DNA of 64,000 nucleotides from Yoonia vestfoldensis DSM 16212 (GTDB taxonomy: Bacteria > Pseudomonadota > Alphaproteobacteria > Rhodobacterales > Rhodobacteraceae): positions 186,001 through 250,000 of the forward strand of contig NZ_KB907975.1 in assembly GCF_000382265.1 (NCBI RefSeq), in the 5' to 3' direction. The translations under genes were made by a program, and so were the position numbers. Below, piece after piece: positions 15,004-24,393 of the stretch (positions within the stretch are counted from its first letter, which is position 1; each line of letters begins with the position of its first letter). The notes beneath the pieces were generated by a model, which saw nothing but the letters and a program-made list of their open reading frames with translations, had not been told where the DNA came from and searched no databases.

Positions 15004-15744
15004 ATGGCGCAGCCTTGGGCATGGATCGGCGGCGCAACCTCGCTTGGGTTGATTGCAGCGGGTCTCTGGCTTGGTACGATCGAGCAAGAGACCCCGGCGA
15101 TCGGCCCTGCCGACGTGCCACCACCGACGGCGACACCCGCGCCCGCGCCGCCCGCCGCACCTGAACCCGCTGTTACGCCAGAGCCGGAACCTGTCGTCTC
15201 GGAACCGGCCCCGCCGCCTGTCGTGCCTTTGGCGGGCGGGGTCTGGCTTTATGCCCCGGATGCGGGTCTGTCCGCCGAGGGTGCCGAGGATGCGATGCGA
15301 CTGGTCGCGCAAGTCTCCTGGCAGGCGAAGCATTTTGGCGCGGTGGCCATCCCCCGCGCCTTTCCGGACTCTCAATATGTGATCGAAGGATACGGCGAAC
15401 TGGCGCAGGCCGAAAACCACGCGCTGAACATCTGTGCGCAAACGGAAAGAGATTGCATCATCCTTGCCTGGCTGGTCCCGCCAGATTGGGATGGCACCTT
15501 TGAAGGCACGCTGAACGCCCGCCAGAAAAGCCTGTTCCATGCGTTCACCGCTGACCGGACAGGCAGATTTCTGGCCTTTGCAAGCTCGCCCGAAGGCGCC
15601 GCAGGGCACGGCGCTGGCGCAAGTCCTGATGAGGCCGCAGAGGCCGCGATGCTGGCTTGCAGGCTGATGCAACACCGCCAGTGGCAGGGACATCCGCGCA
15701 GGCGTGGCTGCGCCGTTATGGCGACACGGCAGGTAGACCCCTAG
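15004..15744 (+). CDS. Secreted/anchored protein with two DUF4189-like repeats
   Basis: This 246-residue protein has an N-terminal hydrophobic segment (about 5-24) that acts as a signal or anchor, then a Pro/Ala/Glu linker (about 32-75), then two similar modules. The first includes AENHALNICAQTERDCIILA and the second AEAAMLACRL followed by GCAVMAT. Each has the Ala-rich helix, Cys and second Cys of DUF4189-type modules, so each probably forms one disulfide in the periplasm. The function is unknown. It follows flotillin by 9 bp and is probably in the same operon. The family assignment is by motif pattern only. Confidence 0.65.
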   Translation: MAQPWAWIGGATSLGLIAAGLWLGTIEQETPAIGPADVPPPTATPAPAPPAAPEPAVTPEPEPVVSEPAPPPVVPLAGGVWLYAPDAGLSAEGAEDAMRLVAQVSWQAKHFGAVAIPRAFPDSQYVIEGYGELAQAENHALNICAQTERDCIILAWLVPPDWDGTFEGTLNARQKSLFHAFTADRTGRFLAFASSPEGAAGHGAGASPDEAAEAAMLACRLMQHRQWQGHPRRRGCAVMATRQVDP

Positions 15745-15894
15745 AACAGCTGTCCCAGCGCATGGGCAGGCAGCGGACATTCACCCCGTTGCCTGCGCGA
15801 CTGCAGCGCGCGCGTTCTTTTCACACGCCGCGATGTTGTGGGCTTGCCGCTTTGCCCCTAAACCTCTGTCAAGTAATCCACAGGGAGAGAGACA

Positions 15895-17187
15895 ATGACG
15901 GACACCCCCACCTACGGTTTCGACACGTTGCAGGTCCATGCGGGCGCACGGCCCGATCCTGCAACCGGCGCGCGGCAGGTGCCGATCTACCAGACCACCG
16001 CCTATGTGTTCCGCGATGCCGAACATGCAGCCGCGCTCTTCAACCTACAGGAGGTCGGCTATATCTATTCGCGCCTGACCAACCCCACGGTTGCGGCCTT
16101 GCAGGAACGCATCGCCACGCTCGAAGGCGGTGTGGGCGGTGTGTGCTGTTCGTCGGGTCACGCGGCCCAGATCATGGCGCTGTTTCCGCTGATGCAGCCC
16201 GGGCGCAATATCGTGGCCTCCAGCCGGCTTTATGGCGGCACGGTCACACAGTTCAGCCAGACGATCAAACGTTTCGGCTGGTCGGCCAAATTCGTCGATT
16301 TCGATGACCATGCCGCTGTCGCCGCCGCCATCGACGACGACACCCGTGCGGTGTTCTGCGAAGCCATCGCCAATCCCGGCGGGCATATCACCGATCTTGA
16401 CGCGATTTCCGCGATCTCGGATGCGGCGGGTATCCCGCTGATCGTGGATAACACGACGGCGACGCCCTATCTTTGCCGCCCGATCGAACATGGCGCGACG
16501 CTGGTCGTGCATTCGACGACGAAATACCTGACCGGCAATGGAACAGTCACCGGCGGCTGCATCGTCGACAGCGGCAAGTTCGACTGGCGCGCGAATGACA
16601 AGTTCCCGTCGCTGTCGCAGCCCGAACCCGCCTATCACGGGCTGACCTTTGCCGAAACCTTCGGCCCGCTTGCCTATACTTTCCACGGCATCGCCATCGG
16701 TCTGCGCGATCTGGGCATGACGATGAACCCGCAAGCCGCACATTACACGCTGATGGGGATCGAAACGCTGTCCTTGCGCATGGACCGCCATGTGCAGAAC
16801 GCGCAGACCATCGCCAAATGGCTGGAGGCCGATCCCCGCGTGGATTACGTCACCTACGCGGGCCTCGACAGTTCGCCCTATGCGCATCTGGTGCCCAAGA
16901 TCTGCCCCAAGGGTGCGGGGGCTTTGTTCACCATCGCCGTCAAGGGCGGCTATGACGCCTGCGTCAAGCTGGTCGATAGTCTGGAGATATTCAGCCATGT
17001 GGCTAACCTTGGGGACACACGCTCGCTCGTGATCCATTCGGCCAGCACGACGCACCGGCAGTTGACGCCAGAGCAGCAAAAGGCCGCGGGGGCAGGCCCG
17101 AACATCGTGCGGCTGTCCATCGGGATCGAAGATGCCAAAGACCTGATCGCCGATCTGGATCAGGCTTTGGCCAAGGCGGTCGGTTGA
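15895..17187 (+). CDS. metY: O-acetylhomoserine sulfhydrylase / aminocarboxypropyltransferase
   Basis: This 430-residue PLP enzyme of the Cys/Met metabolism family has the length and insertions of O-acetylhomoserine (thiol)-lyase rather than the shorter cystathionine enzymes. The PLP lysine lies in VVHSTTKYLTGNG. The SRLTNPTVAALQERIA segment near residue 59 and the SGHAAQ segment match the family. It makes homocysteine from O-acetylhomoserine and sulfide in methionine synthesis. GGGAGAG lies upstream of the ATG at 15895. I looked for a SAM-II riboswitch in 15745-15894 and did not see its conserved core. A strong terminator follows at 17195-17227. Confidence 0.93.
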   Translation: MTDTPTYGFDTLQVHAGARPDPATGARQVPIYQTTAYVFRDAEHAAALFNLQEVGYIYSRLTNPTVAALQERIATLEGGVGGVCCSSGHAAQIMALFPLMQPGRNIVASSRLYGGTVTQFSQTIKRFGWSAKFVDFDDHAAVAAAIDDDTRAVFCEAIANPGGHITDLDAISAISDAAGIPLIVDNTTATPYLCRPIEHGATLVVHSTTKYLTGNGTVTGGCIVDSGKFDWRANDKFPSLSQPEPAYHGLTFAETFGPLAYTFHGIAIGLRDLGMTMNPQAAHYTLMGIETLSLRMDRHVQNAQTIAKWLEADPRVDYVTYAGLDSSPYAHLVPKICPKGAGALFTIAVKGGYDACVKLVDSLEIFSHVANLGDTRSLVIHSASTTHRQLTPEQQKAAGAGPNIVRLSIGIEDAKDLIADLDQALAKAVG

Positions 17188-17194
17188 CACCGCG

Positions 17195-17227
17195 TCCCGC
17201 CCAAGCCCTTGGCCTGGGCGGGATTTT
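17195..17227 (+). terminator. Rho-independent terminator of metY
   Basis: Arms TCCCGCCCA (17195-17203) and TGGGCGGGA (17215-17223) form a 9-bp perfect stem followed by TTTT at 17224-17227, seven bases after the metY stop. Confidence 0.85.
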
Positions 17228-17293
17228 GCTATAGGGTTCTGGCATGGACGCAAAGGCGTTCAGATGCGACCTACAACCTGCTAGACGCGGCTT

Positions 17294-19681
17294 ATGACAA
17301 TCAATTTCGCTCTTTCGCTTTCCCTTGCAGGCATTGATCTGCTGCAACGTATCGACAGCGGCTGGCGGCGTGTCGGCACGGCGTCGCTGCTGTCCACCGA
17401 CATTGCGGCGGAACTGGCCGATCTGCGCGCCAAAGGGCAGGCGCTCGCGCCGGACGGATTTCACACCAAGCTCGTGATCCCCATGGAACAGGTGAAATAC
17501 CTGACCATCGAGACCGCGCAAACGACGCTGGCCGACATCACCGCAGCGCTGGACGGTGCGACGCCCTATGCGCTGGATGAACTGGCGATTGATTTCGAAC
17601 GGTCCGGCGGGCGCACCCACATTGCCGCCGTTGCGCGCGAGACCCTGCGCGAGGCCGAGGATTTCGCCCATGCGCATGGGTTCAATCCGATAGCCTTTGT
17701 CGCGGTGCCCGACCCTGTGACCTTTGGTCAGGAAATATTCTTCGGGCCCACCTCTGTGGCGTCCCGCATCCTCGGGCCAGGCGTCACCGTGGCGCGCGAC
17801 AGCGTGCCGGTCACGCTTGTCGGCACGCGGATCAAGTCGCATCTGCTCGTGCTCGACCCGTCCGAAAGCGTCGCGCCCGCCCTATCGGCAAAGCCGCAAG
17901 CGCCCCTTTGCGACCGGATCATCGCGGAATATCACGCACCCCGCGCGCCCGACCCTGTGGCGGCTGTCATCATGCGGATGGTGCTGGGGACGGCAACGCC
18001 TTCCGCGCCCGCGCATCTGGACCCGATCATTGCCGAACATCACCTGCCCGCGACACAAACCGAAGTTCCGCTGATCGCCGTTCCGGCCCCCGGATCGCCC
18101 AAGCCTCTGGTGCTGGGTGGCGTCATGGCGGTCCAGCCAAAGGCCATCGCCGCCGGCCCTGCCCGGTCCTTTGCCGTGCCGGGTGCGATTGCGGCAAGCC
18201 TTGTCGCCTTGGGCTTTTTCTGGTGGATGCAATCGGGGCCCGTGACCGTCACGACACCCGCGTCTGCCGTGCAGACACAAGCCACTGCCGAAACGACACC
18301 CGCCCCGGCTGTCATCGACATCGCCATCGCGTCGCCCCGGCAACGCCAGTTCGAAAACGACCTGCCAGCCAGCGACACGGCTGTGACCGCCAGCGTAGCG
18401 CCAGTGCCCTTGACCAGCGCCAATGTTGACAGCCCGATCATCGCCGTAGACCCTGCACCGGCTGCCGCAACGCCGACCGAGACCGCAGCGTCAGGCGGCG
18501 TGCTGAGCGCCGATGCCGCCGAGGCCGCCTATGCCGCGACAGGCGTCTGGCAGCGCCCGCCGCGTTTTGTCGATCTGCCGCCGAATATCGCAACCGACGA
18601 TGTGATCTGGCCCGTCAGTAGTGCCGCCCCCGACCGCATGACCGTCCCCGCGCTGCCATCGCTTGAAGTGCTTGCGACGGATCTGGGATTTGTCCCGCTC
18701 GCGGACCCTCCGGCGGCCGATGCGGTGTTCGACCTTGATGAAGACGGCTTCGTGCGGGCCACCCCCGAAGGCGCGCTGACCCCAGATGGCGCCGTGGTTT
18801 ATGCCGGACTGCCCGATCTGCCCTTCCGCGCAAGGCCCGTCACGGCTGCGGATGAAACCGCCGTGGCCGAGGATGAGGTCCTGCCGATAGACCCGCCGGT
18901 CGCGACTGCCGAGGCGGACGCTGCATCAACCCAGACAGCCGTCGATGATCCACTGGTTGATGTCGTCGTGATCCCCGGACGCCCGCCCGTCGTGCCGCCG
19001 CTGCGGCCCGATCTTGCCGCGGACACGGCATCTGTCGATGACGCCACACCTGGCGGTGTTTCGCTGGCGGGATTGCAGGCCGGTGCAGGCGGACCGGACG
19101 CGGCACTTGACCTTGCGCCGCCGCCCGGTGCGATCCGACCACAGGCCCGGCCCGCGCTTCCGGCTTTCGCAAACAACGCAAACGAGGTCACAGCCGTGTT
19201 GGGTGGCATCGCCTTGGCAGAGCCGGACCCGCGCATGACGGCATCTGCATTCGCGGTTGCCACATCGTTGCGCCCGACCAGCAGGCCCGTCAATTTTGAT
19301 CGCGTCGTCGCATCGGTCCGCAATCGCCAACAGGCAGCGCCAGCGCCAGCCGCCGTGGCCGCAGCGCCAGCGGCACCTGCCCCACAGCCGCAAGTGCAGG
19401 CCGCAGCGCCCGTCGCCCCACAGAATTACGAGCCTGTGCCGGGTGGCGTCGCACGCGCCGCGACACAGGAAAGCGCGATTAGGCTGCGTGATATCAACCT
19501 GATCGGTGTCTTTGGCCAGCCAAGCGCACGGCGCGCGCTGGTCCGGCTTGGCAACGGGCAGTTGATCCGGGTGCAGGTCGGCAGCGAGCTTGACGGCGGG
19601 CAGGTCACGGCGATCGGGGAAAGCGCGCTCAACTATGTCAAGCGCGGCACGACCTACGCGTTGCAGATCCCGCAGGGTTAA
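17294..19681 (+). CDS. Orphan membrane protein with GspL/PilM-like head and PilP/GspC-like tail
   Basis: This 795-residue protein has three parts. Residues about 1-190 look like the actin-like cytoplasmic domain of GspL/PilM-type proteins (alternating strands, HTKLVIPMEQVKYLTIE). One membrane span lies at about 296-314 (AASLVALGFFWWM). A long Ala/Pro/Asp/Val-rich periplasmic region follows, ending in a compact domain at about 730-795 (INLIGVFGQP, then VRLGNGQLIRVQVGSEL) that resembles PilP/GspC homology regions. Such Ala-rich proteins are sometimes misnamed 'translation initiation factor 2'. No other pilus or secretion genes are nearby. The domain assignments come from pattern similarity and are tentative. 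It converges with hppD, overlapping by four bases. Confidence 0.6.
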   Translation: MTINFALSLSLAGIDLLQRIDSGWRRVGTASLLSTDIAAELADLRAKGQALAPDGFHTKLVIPMEQVKYLTIETAQTTLADITAALDGATPYALDELAIDFERSGGRTHIAAVARETLREAEDFAHAHGFNPIAFVAVPDPVTFGQEIFFGPTSVASRILGPGVTVARDSVPVTLVGTRIKSHLLVLDPSESVAPALSAKPQAPLCDRIIAEYHAPRAPDPVAAVIMRMVLGTATPSAPAHLDPIIAEHHLPATQTEVPLIAVPAPGSPKPLVLGGVMAVQPKAIAAGPARSFAVPGAIAASLVALGFFWWMQSGPVTVTTPASAVQTQATAETTPAPAVIDIAIASPRQRQFENDLPASDTAVTASVAPVPLTSANVDSPIIAVDPAPAAATPTETAASGGVLSADAAEAAYAATGVWQRPPRFVDLPPNIATDDVIWPVSSAAPDRMTVPALPSLEVLATDLGFVPLADPPAADAVFDLDEDGFVRATPEGALTPDGAVVYAGLPDLPFRARPVTAADETAVAEDEVLPIDPPVATAEADAASTQTAVDDPLVDVVVIPGRPPVVPPLRPDLAADTASVDDATPGGVSLAGLQAGAGGPDAALDLAPPPGAIRPQARPALPAFANNANEVTAVLGGIALAEPDPRMTASAFAVATSLRPTSRPVNFDRVVASVRNRQQAAPAPAAVAAAPAAPAPQPQVQAAAPVAPQNYEPVPGGVARAATQESAIRLRDINLIGVFGQPSARRALVRLGNGQLIRVQVGSELDGGQVTAIGESALNYVKRGTTYALQIPQG

Positions 19682-20772
19682 CTGGCCTTCAGAACACCGC
19701 GTGCGATCTGGTCAGCCTCGATGCTTTCGAACAGCGCTTTGAAGTTGCCTTCGCCAAAGCCGTCATCGCCCTTGCGCTGGATGAATTCGAAAAAGATGGG
19801 CCCGATCACCGTCTTGCTGAAGATTTGCAGCAGGATGCGGGTTTCGCCGCCGTCCACCACGCCTTCGCCGTCGATCAGGATGCCGTGTTTCATCATCCGG
19901 TCCAGCGGTTCGTCATGGCCGACCACGCGGGTCTTGCTCAACTCATAATAAGCGGCGGGGGGTTTGGGCATAAACCTGATCCCTTGTTCCGCAATCGCAT
20001 CGGTCGCGTCGTAAAGATCCTGCGCGCCGACCGCGATATGCTGGATGCCTTCGCCGTTATAACGCCGCAGGTATTCGACGATCTGCCCCGTCTCGCCGCG
20101 ATCCTCGTTGATGGGGATGCGGATGCGCCCGCAGGGGGACGTCAGCGCGCGCGACAACAGCCCCGTGAATTTGCCCGCGATATCGAAAAACCGGATTTCG
20201 CGGAAGTTGAACAGATCGCCGTAAAAAGCGAACCATTTGTCCATGTTCCCCTTGTGGACGTTATGCGTCAGATGGTCGAGGTAGTAGAACCCCACGCCCG
20301 CCGGATGAGCATCCGCAACCCAGTCGAATTCCGCGTTGTAGGGGTTGATGTCGTAATACTGGTCGATGAAATAAATCAGGCTGCCGCCGATGCCGACGAT
20401 CGCGGGCACATCCATGGTCTTGCCAGCCCCATCATAAGGGGTCGCGCCTTTGCTGACCGCATGGTCATAGGCATGCTGCGCATCGACAACGCGCCAGCCC
20501 ATCGACGGGGCGCAGGGCCCGTGTTCTTCGATGAACGCCGCCGCATGGCTGCCGGGTTCCATGTTCAGGATATAGGTGATGTCGCCTTGCTGCCACAGCT
20601 CGATGGCCTTGGTCTTGTGCGTGGCCGTGTGCTGATAGCCCATCTTGGCGAAAAGATCGCGCAGTACCAGCGGTTCGGGATGCGCGAATTCGACAAAGGC
20701 GAAACCGTCCGTGCCTGCGGGGTTTGCGGCGCTGATCACGGCCTTGGGGGCGTTGTGCGGGAAAGGGCCCAT
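19678..20772 (-). CDS. hppD: 4-hydroxyphenylpyruvate dioxygenase
   Basis: This 364-residue enzyme converts 4-hydroxyphenylpyruvate to homogentisate in tyrosine breakdown. The three Fe(II) ligands of the C-terminal VOC domain are visible in context: His in LDHLTHNV, His in GIQHIAVG and Glu in IFFEFIQR. The C-terminal helix GFGEGNFKALFESIE is typical. The ATG at 20772 is chosen over the one at 20778 because AAGGAG then lies at the proper 8-base distance. The divergent Lrp/AsnC-type gene is likely its regulator. No homogentisate 1,2-dioxygenase gene is in the window. Confidence 0.95.
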   Translation of the reverse strand: MGPFPHNAPKAVISAANPAGTDGFAFVEFAHPEPLVLRDLFAKMGYQHTATHKTKAIELWQQGDITYILNMEPGSHAAAFIEEHGPCAPSMGWRVVDAQHAYDHAVSKGATPYDGAGKTMDVPAIVGIGGSLIYFIDQYYDINPYNAEFDWVADAHPAGVGFYYLDHLTHNVHKGNMDKWFAFYGDLFNFREIRFFDIAGKFTGLLSRALTSPCGRIRIPINEDRGETGQIVEYLRRYNGEGIQHIAVGAQDLYDATDAIAEQGIRFMPKPPAAYYELSKTRVVGHDEPLDRMMKHGILIDGEGVVDGGETRILLQIFSKTVIGPIFFEFIQRKGDDGFGEGNFKALFESIEADQIARGVLKAS

Positions 20773-20903
20773 GTGCATGTCTCCTTGCTGGTTTCCACAA
20801 GTGTACCGCAACGAACCTGCGGTTTTGCGCCAAGGTCATGGACTTTTGGCCGTATTCATGCGGATATGGTGCATCTTTTGCCACCATGACGCGGGAATCA
20901 CGC

Positions 20904-21362
20904 ATGACACTCGACCCTGCCGACCTGAAACTCCTGGCCGCGCTGCAACGCGATTCAACGCTGACGGCGCAAGATCTGGGCGATGCGCTGAACATGTCGC
21001 CCTCGCAGGCCGGACGCAGGCGGCAACGGCTGGAGGCCGAAGGTTATATCGCGGGTTATCGCGCGACCCTGAACCCCGAAATGCTGGGCCTTGCGGTCGA
21101 GGCGTTCATGCAGGTCGTCATGGCCACCCATACTGAACAGAACGCGCGCGACTTCGTGCGCATGACCCGCACACGCCCCGAAATCGTCGGTGCTTGGACC
21201 CTGACGGGCGAGGCGGATTATCTTTTGCGCATCTATTGCGCCAATCTGGCCGCGCTGAACACGCTGGTGCAGCAGGTGTTGCTGCCGCATCCCGCCGTCA
21301 GCCGCGTGCAGAGCCAGATCGTGATGGAGCGCGTCAAGCCCGACGCGCCCCTGCCGGTTTAA
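20904..21362 (+). CDS. Lrp/AsnC family transcriptional regulator
   Basis: This 152-residue protein has the N-terminal winged helix of Lrp/AsnC regulators ([11 protein letters not shown], then the recognition helix [17 protein letters not shown]) and a C-terminal ligand-binding RAM/ACT-like domain ([17 protein letters not shown]). The ATG at 20904 is chosen for the GGAA-type site before it; an ATG at 20886 is also possible. It is divergent from hppD with about 130 bp between, the usual layout for an Lrp-type regulator acting on the tyrosine pathway gene. The ligand is probably an aromatic amino acid or derivative, by inference. Confidence 0.88.
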   Translation: MTLDPADLKLLAALQRDSTLTAQDLGDALNMSPSQAGRRRQRLEAEGYIAGYRATLNPEMLGLAVEAFMQVVMATHTEQNARDFVRMTRTRPEIVGAWTLTGEADYLLRIYCANLAALNTLVQQVLLPHPAVSRVQSQIVMERVKPDAPLPV

Positions 21363-22369
21363 CCCGCTGCCACACCGGCCTCGGCAAAGGTCGCCATCCC
21401 GGAATGGCAGGCGACGGCGCCTTGCAGGATGGTGATCGCCAGCGCCGCACCCGAGCCTTCGCCCAGGCGCAGGCCCAGCGACAACAGGGGCTGTTTGCCC
21501 AAGGCATCGAGCAAGTTTTGATGCGCGCCTTCGACGCTTAGATGCCCCGCGACAGCGTGGTCGAGGGCGGTGGGGTGCAGCTTGTGCAATACACCCGCCG
21601 CTGCCGAACAGATGAACCCGTCAAGGATCACGGGAATCCGGTGCGCCCGTGCGGCGGCCATCGCACCCGCCATCGCCGCAATCTCGCGCCCGCCGAGGCA
21701 GCGCAGCGCCTCCAGCGTGTCACTGGTGTCGTGCAAGGCCAGCCCCGCATCGACCGCCGCCACCTTGCGCGCAAGGCCCGCGTCATCGACGCCGGTGCCC
21801 CGCCCCGCCCAATCGGCCCCCGTGCCGCCGAACAAGGCCGCTGCAAGGGCGGCCGCCGATGTGGTGTTGCCGATCCCCATTTCGCCTGTGACCAGCAGAT
21901 CGGACTGCGGGTCGACCGCGTTCCAGCCTGTTTGCAAGGCGCTGACCAGCTCAGCTTCCGTCATCGCTGGGGCCTTGGTGAAATCGGCCGTGGGAGTGTC
22001 GAGCGACAGCGCATGCACATCCATCCGCGCACCTGCCGCCTTGGACAGCTGGTTGATCGCCGCCCCGCCATGTTCGAAATTCGCGACCATCTGCACGGTC
22101 ACTTCCGGCGGAAAGGCCGATACGCCCTGCGCGCAGACACCATGGTTGCCCGCAAAGATGATGACTTGCGGGGCGCGGATTGTGGGGCGCGGGTCATTGC
22201 GCCAGCCTGCGTACCAGATCGCCAGATCCTCCAATCGCCCCAAGGCCCCCTGCGGTTTGGTCAACTGGCCGTTGCGGTCGGTCGCACCGGCGATGGCATT
22301 GGCGTCGGGGGCGGTCAGATCGGCAAAGATCGCGCGGAAATCGGCAAGGGTGGTGAAAGGGGCGGTCAT
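21359..22369 (-). CDS. cobT: Nicotinate-nucleotide--dimethylbenzimidazole phosphoribosyltransferase
   Basis: This 336-residue enzyme activates dimethylbenzimidazole to alpha-ribazole phosphate for the lower ligand of cobalamin. Family motifs include [32 protein letters not shown] and the C-terminal [12 protein letters not shown] with the catalytic Glu. The ATG at 22369 follows GAGGAC at suitable spacing. It is divergent from cobS, 50 bp away, so both ends of nucleotide-loop assembly are controlled from one short intergenic region; that gap is too short for a cobalamin riboswitch. Its 3' end overlaps the Lrp gene stop. Confidence 0.95.
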   Translation of the reverse strand: MTAPFTTLADFRAIFADLTAPDANAIAGATDRNGQLTKPQGALGRLEDLAIWYAGWRNDPRPTIRAPQVIIFAGNHGVCAQGVSAFPPEVTVQMVANFEHGGAAINQLSKAAGARMDVHALSLDTPTADFTKAPAMTEAELVSALQTGWNAVDPQSDLLVTGEMGIGNTTSAAALAAALFGGTGADWAGRGTGVDDAGLARKVAAVDAGLALHDTSDTLEALRCLGGREIAAMAGAMAAARAHRIPVILDGFICSAAAGVLHKLHPTALDHAVAGHLSVEGAHQNLLDALGKQPLLSLGLRLGEGSGAALAITILQGAVACHSGMATFAEAGVAAG

Positions 22370-22419
22370 CAGGTCCTCGTTGCGTAACATGTCCCGACTG
22401 TCTAACGATCACGCCAGAG

Positions 22420-23208
22420 ATGAAAAGAGCCGCAAGGGGCAAACCGTTGACCAATCCCGACAATCGCCTTTTTGCCGCGATCGACCTGCCCGCCGCTTTG
22501 GGACTTTTGACGCGGTTGCCGGTGCCGGTCGATGGTGCTGCGGCGACGGCACGGGGTGCTGCGGCGGTCTGGGCCTATCCACTGGCAGGCGTTGTCGTGG
22601 GTGGGTTGCAGGCGCTGGCGATGGGGGGACTGCTCTGGCTTGGCGTGCCTGCCGCGATCACGGCGGCGCTGGTGCTGGCACTGGCGGTCACCCTGACGGG
22701 CGCGATGCACGAGGACGGGCTGGCCGACAGTATCGACGGTCTTTGGGGCGGCTGGGACAAGGCCCGCAGGTTGGCGATCATGAAGGACAGCCATATCGGC
22801 ACTTACGGCGTAATCGCGCTGGTGCTGACGCTGGGGCTGCGCTGGACGGCGCTAGGGCTTATCGCGGGTGCCGGGGACTTTGCGCTGGTGCTGGTCGTCG
22901 TCGCGGCGGTCAGCCGTGCGGCAATGGTGGGCGTCATGGCCGCCCTGCCCCATGCGCGTGATGGCGGGTTGAGCCATGCGGTCGGGCGGCCTGCACCGCG
23001 CGTCGCATGGGTGGCTGTCGGCATCGGCGCGGGTCTGGCGCTGATCACGGGCCACGTGGGGCTGGTGATGGTGGCAACGGTGATCGCTGTGCTTTGGGTG
23101 GTGATCGCGCGGGCCAAGATCGGTGGTCAGACAGGCGATATCCTTGGCGCGACACAGCAACTGGTCGAGGTCGCGCTGCTGATCGCGGTCGTCTCGGCGC
23201 TGGATTAA
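22420..23208 (+). CDS. cobS: Adenosylcobinamide-GDP ribazoletransferase
   Basis: This 262-residue polytopic membrane enzyme (CobS/CobV) joins alpha-ribazole (phosphate) to adenosylcobinamide-GDP, the last steps of cobalamin assembly. The conserved early motif LGLLTRLPVPV and the acidic motif HEDGLADSIDGLWGG, which binds Mg2+, are present, followed by several hydrophobic helices. The ATG at 22420 is given; a TTG at 22447 has a better ribosome site (AAGGGG) and would remove nine residues. It is divergent from cobT and its stop overlaps the convergent FG-GAP gene by four bases. Confidence 0.93.
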   Translation: MKRAARGKPLTNPDNRLFAAIDLPAALGLLTRLPVPVDGAAATARGAAAVWAYPLAGVVVGGLQALAMGGLLWLGVPAAITAALVLALAVTLTGAMHEDGLADSIDGLWGGWDKARRLAIMKDSHIGTYGVIALVLTLGLRWTALGLIAGAGDFALVLVVVAAVSRAAMVGVMAALPHARDGGLSHAVGRPAPRVAWVAVGIGAGLALITGHVGLVMVATVIAVLWVVIARAKIGGQTGDILGATQQLVEVALLIAVVSALD

Positions 23209-23932
23209 TCGGGCAACGGATCGCAGCGCAGGGCTGTGGCGAAACTGGCTCTATCGTCGTGTTGCCCGATATCGGTCTGCTGCAAGCTGCCATCCTGCAA
23301 TCGTGTCGCGATGATTCTTGACCAATCGGCATTCGCGGTGATGATTTCCGGTCCTTGCCCGCAATCGCGGATGCCTCCGGCGATGTCGGTCTCTCCGATG
23401 CGGTGGTTGGTCAGGCCGGGGGTGCGGGCGATTTCGCGCAAGGACCACGCCCCGCCCTCCTGCCTCACACGCACCACGACCAGTTCGCGCGCCAGATGCG
23501 GCCGGTCGACATAGGCGGCCTCCATCGCGCCGTCACCGTCCAGATCGGCGGCACCGGCCACCGCCATCCAGCGGAACCGCGTGCCGATATGCGGACCGGC
23601 GACCAGCGGCACCAAGGCCCCGTCGCGCAGGCCCCAGACCGCCATCTGCGCGCCAAGGTTTTCGTGGCTTTGGACAACGATCACCTCGGGCGCACCATCG
23701 CCGTTCAGATCAACGACACGGGGGCTTGTGTCCTCGAACACCATCGGCGCGGGCCAGCGCGCAGAAAGCCGCGTGCCGTCCGACAGCGTGACTTGCAGCG
23801 TGTCATGCTCGCTCGGGTCACCAAGAACACCGTGCGGATAGCGGTCGGTCGGGCCGGTCAGCCGCGCATCACTGATGGACTGCGCCTGCGCCAGCCCCGG
23901 AAAAACCACCAAGGCCAGCAGGCAGGCGCGCA

Positions 23933-23933
<1 letters not shown>
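23205..23933 (-). CDS. Exported FG-GAP/VCBS-repeat protein
   Basis: This 242-residue protein begins with a signal peptide (cleavage likely after AQA, residue 18). It contains two clear calcium-binding FG-GAP-type motifs, DLNGDGAPEVIV and DLDGDGAMEAAY, the core of integrin-like beta-propeller blades. A single pair of Cys (IRDCGQG and ALRCDPL) could form a disulfide. The function is unknown. Its ATG overlaps the ferredoxin stop by one base (TGATG), so it is translationally coupled to that gene. Confidence 0.8.
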
Positions 23934-24298
<365 letters not shown>

Positions 24299-24345
24299 CT
24301 AAATCACCGTTTGGGTCGGTGCCAGCGCAAAACGGCCACAACGAC

Positions 24346-24373
24346 AAAGGGCGGCCCAGAAGGACCGCCCTTT
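24346..24373 (-). terminator. Terminator after the Do-family protease gene
   Basis: AAAGGGCGG and CCGCCCTTT arms (24346-24354, 24365-24373) form a strong hairpin with flanking A/T, 21 bp after the protease stop at 24394. Confidence 0.8.
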
Positions 24374-24393
24374 CCCTCAAGAAAAGATGCCGC

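Noticed and set aside
15745-15894. SAM-II riboswitch upstream of metY
   Set aside because: Alphaproteobacterial methionine genes often have one, but the conserved A-rich pseudoknot core is not present in this gap.
22370-22419. Cobalamin riboswitch between cobT and cobS
   Set aside because: The 50-bp gap is too short and lacks the B12-box pattern.
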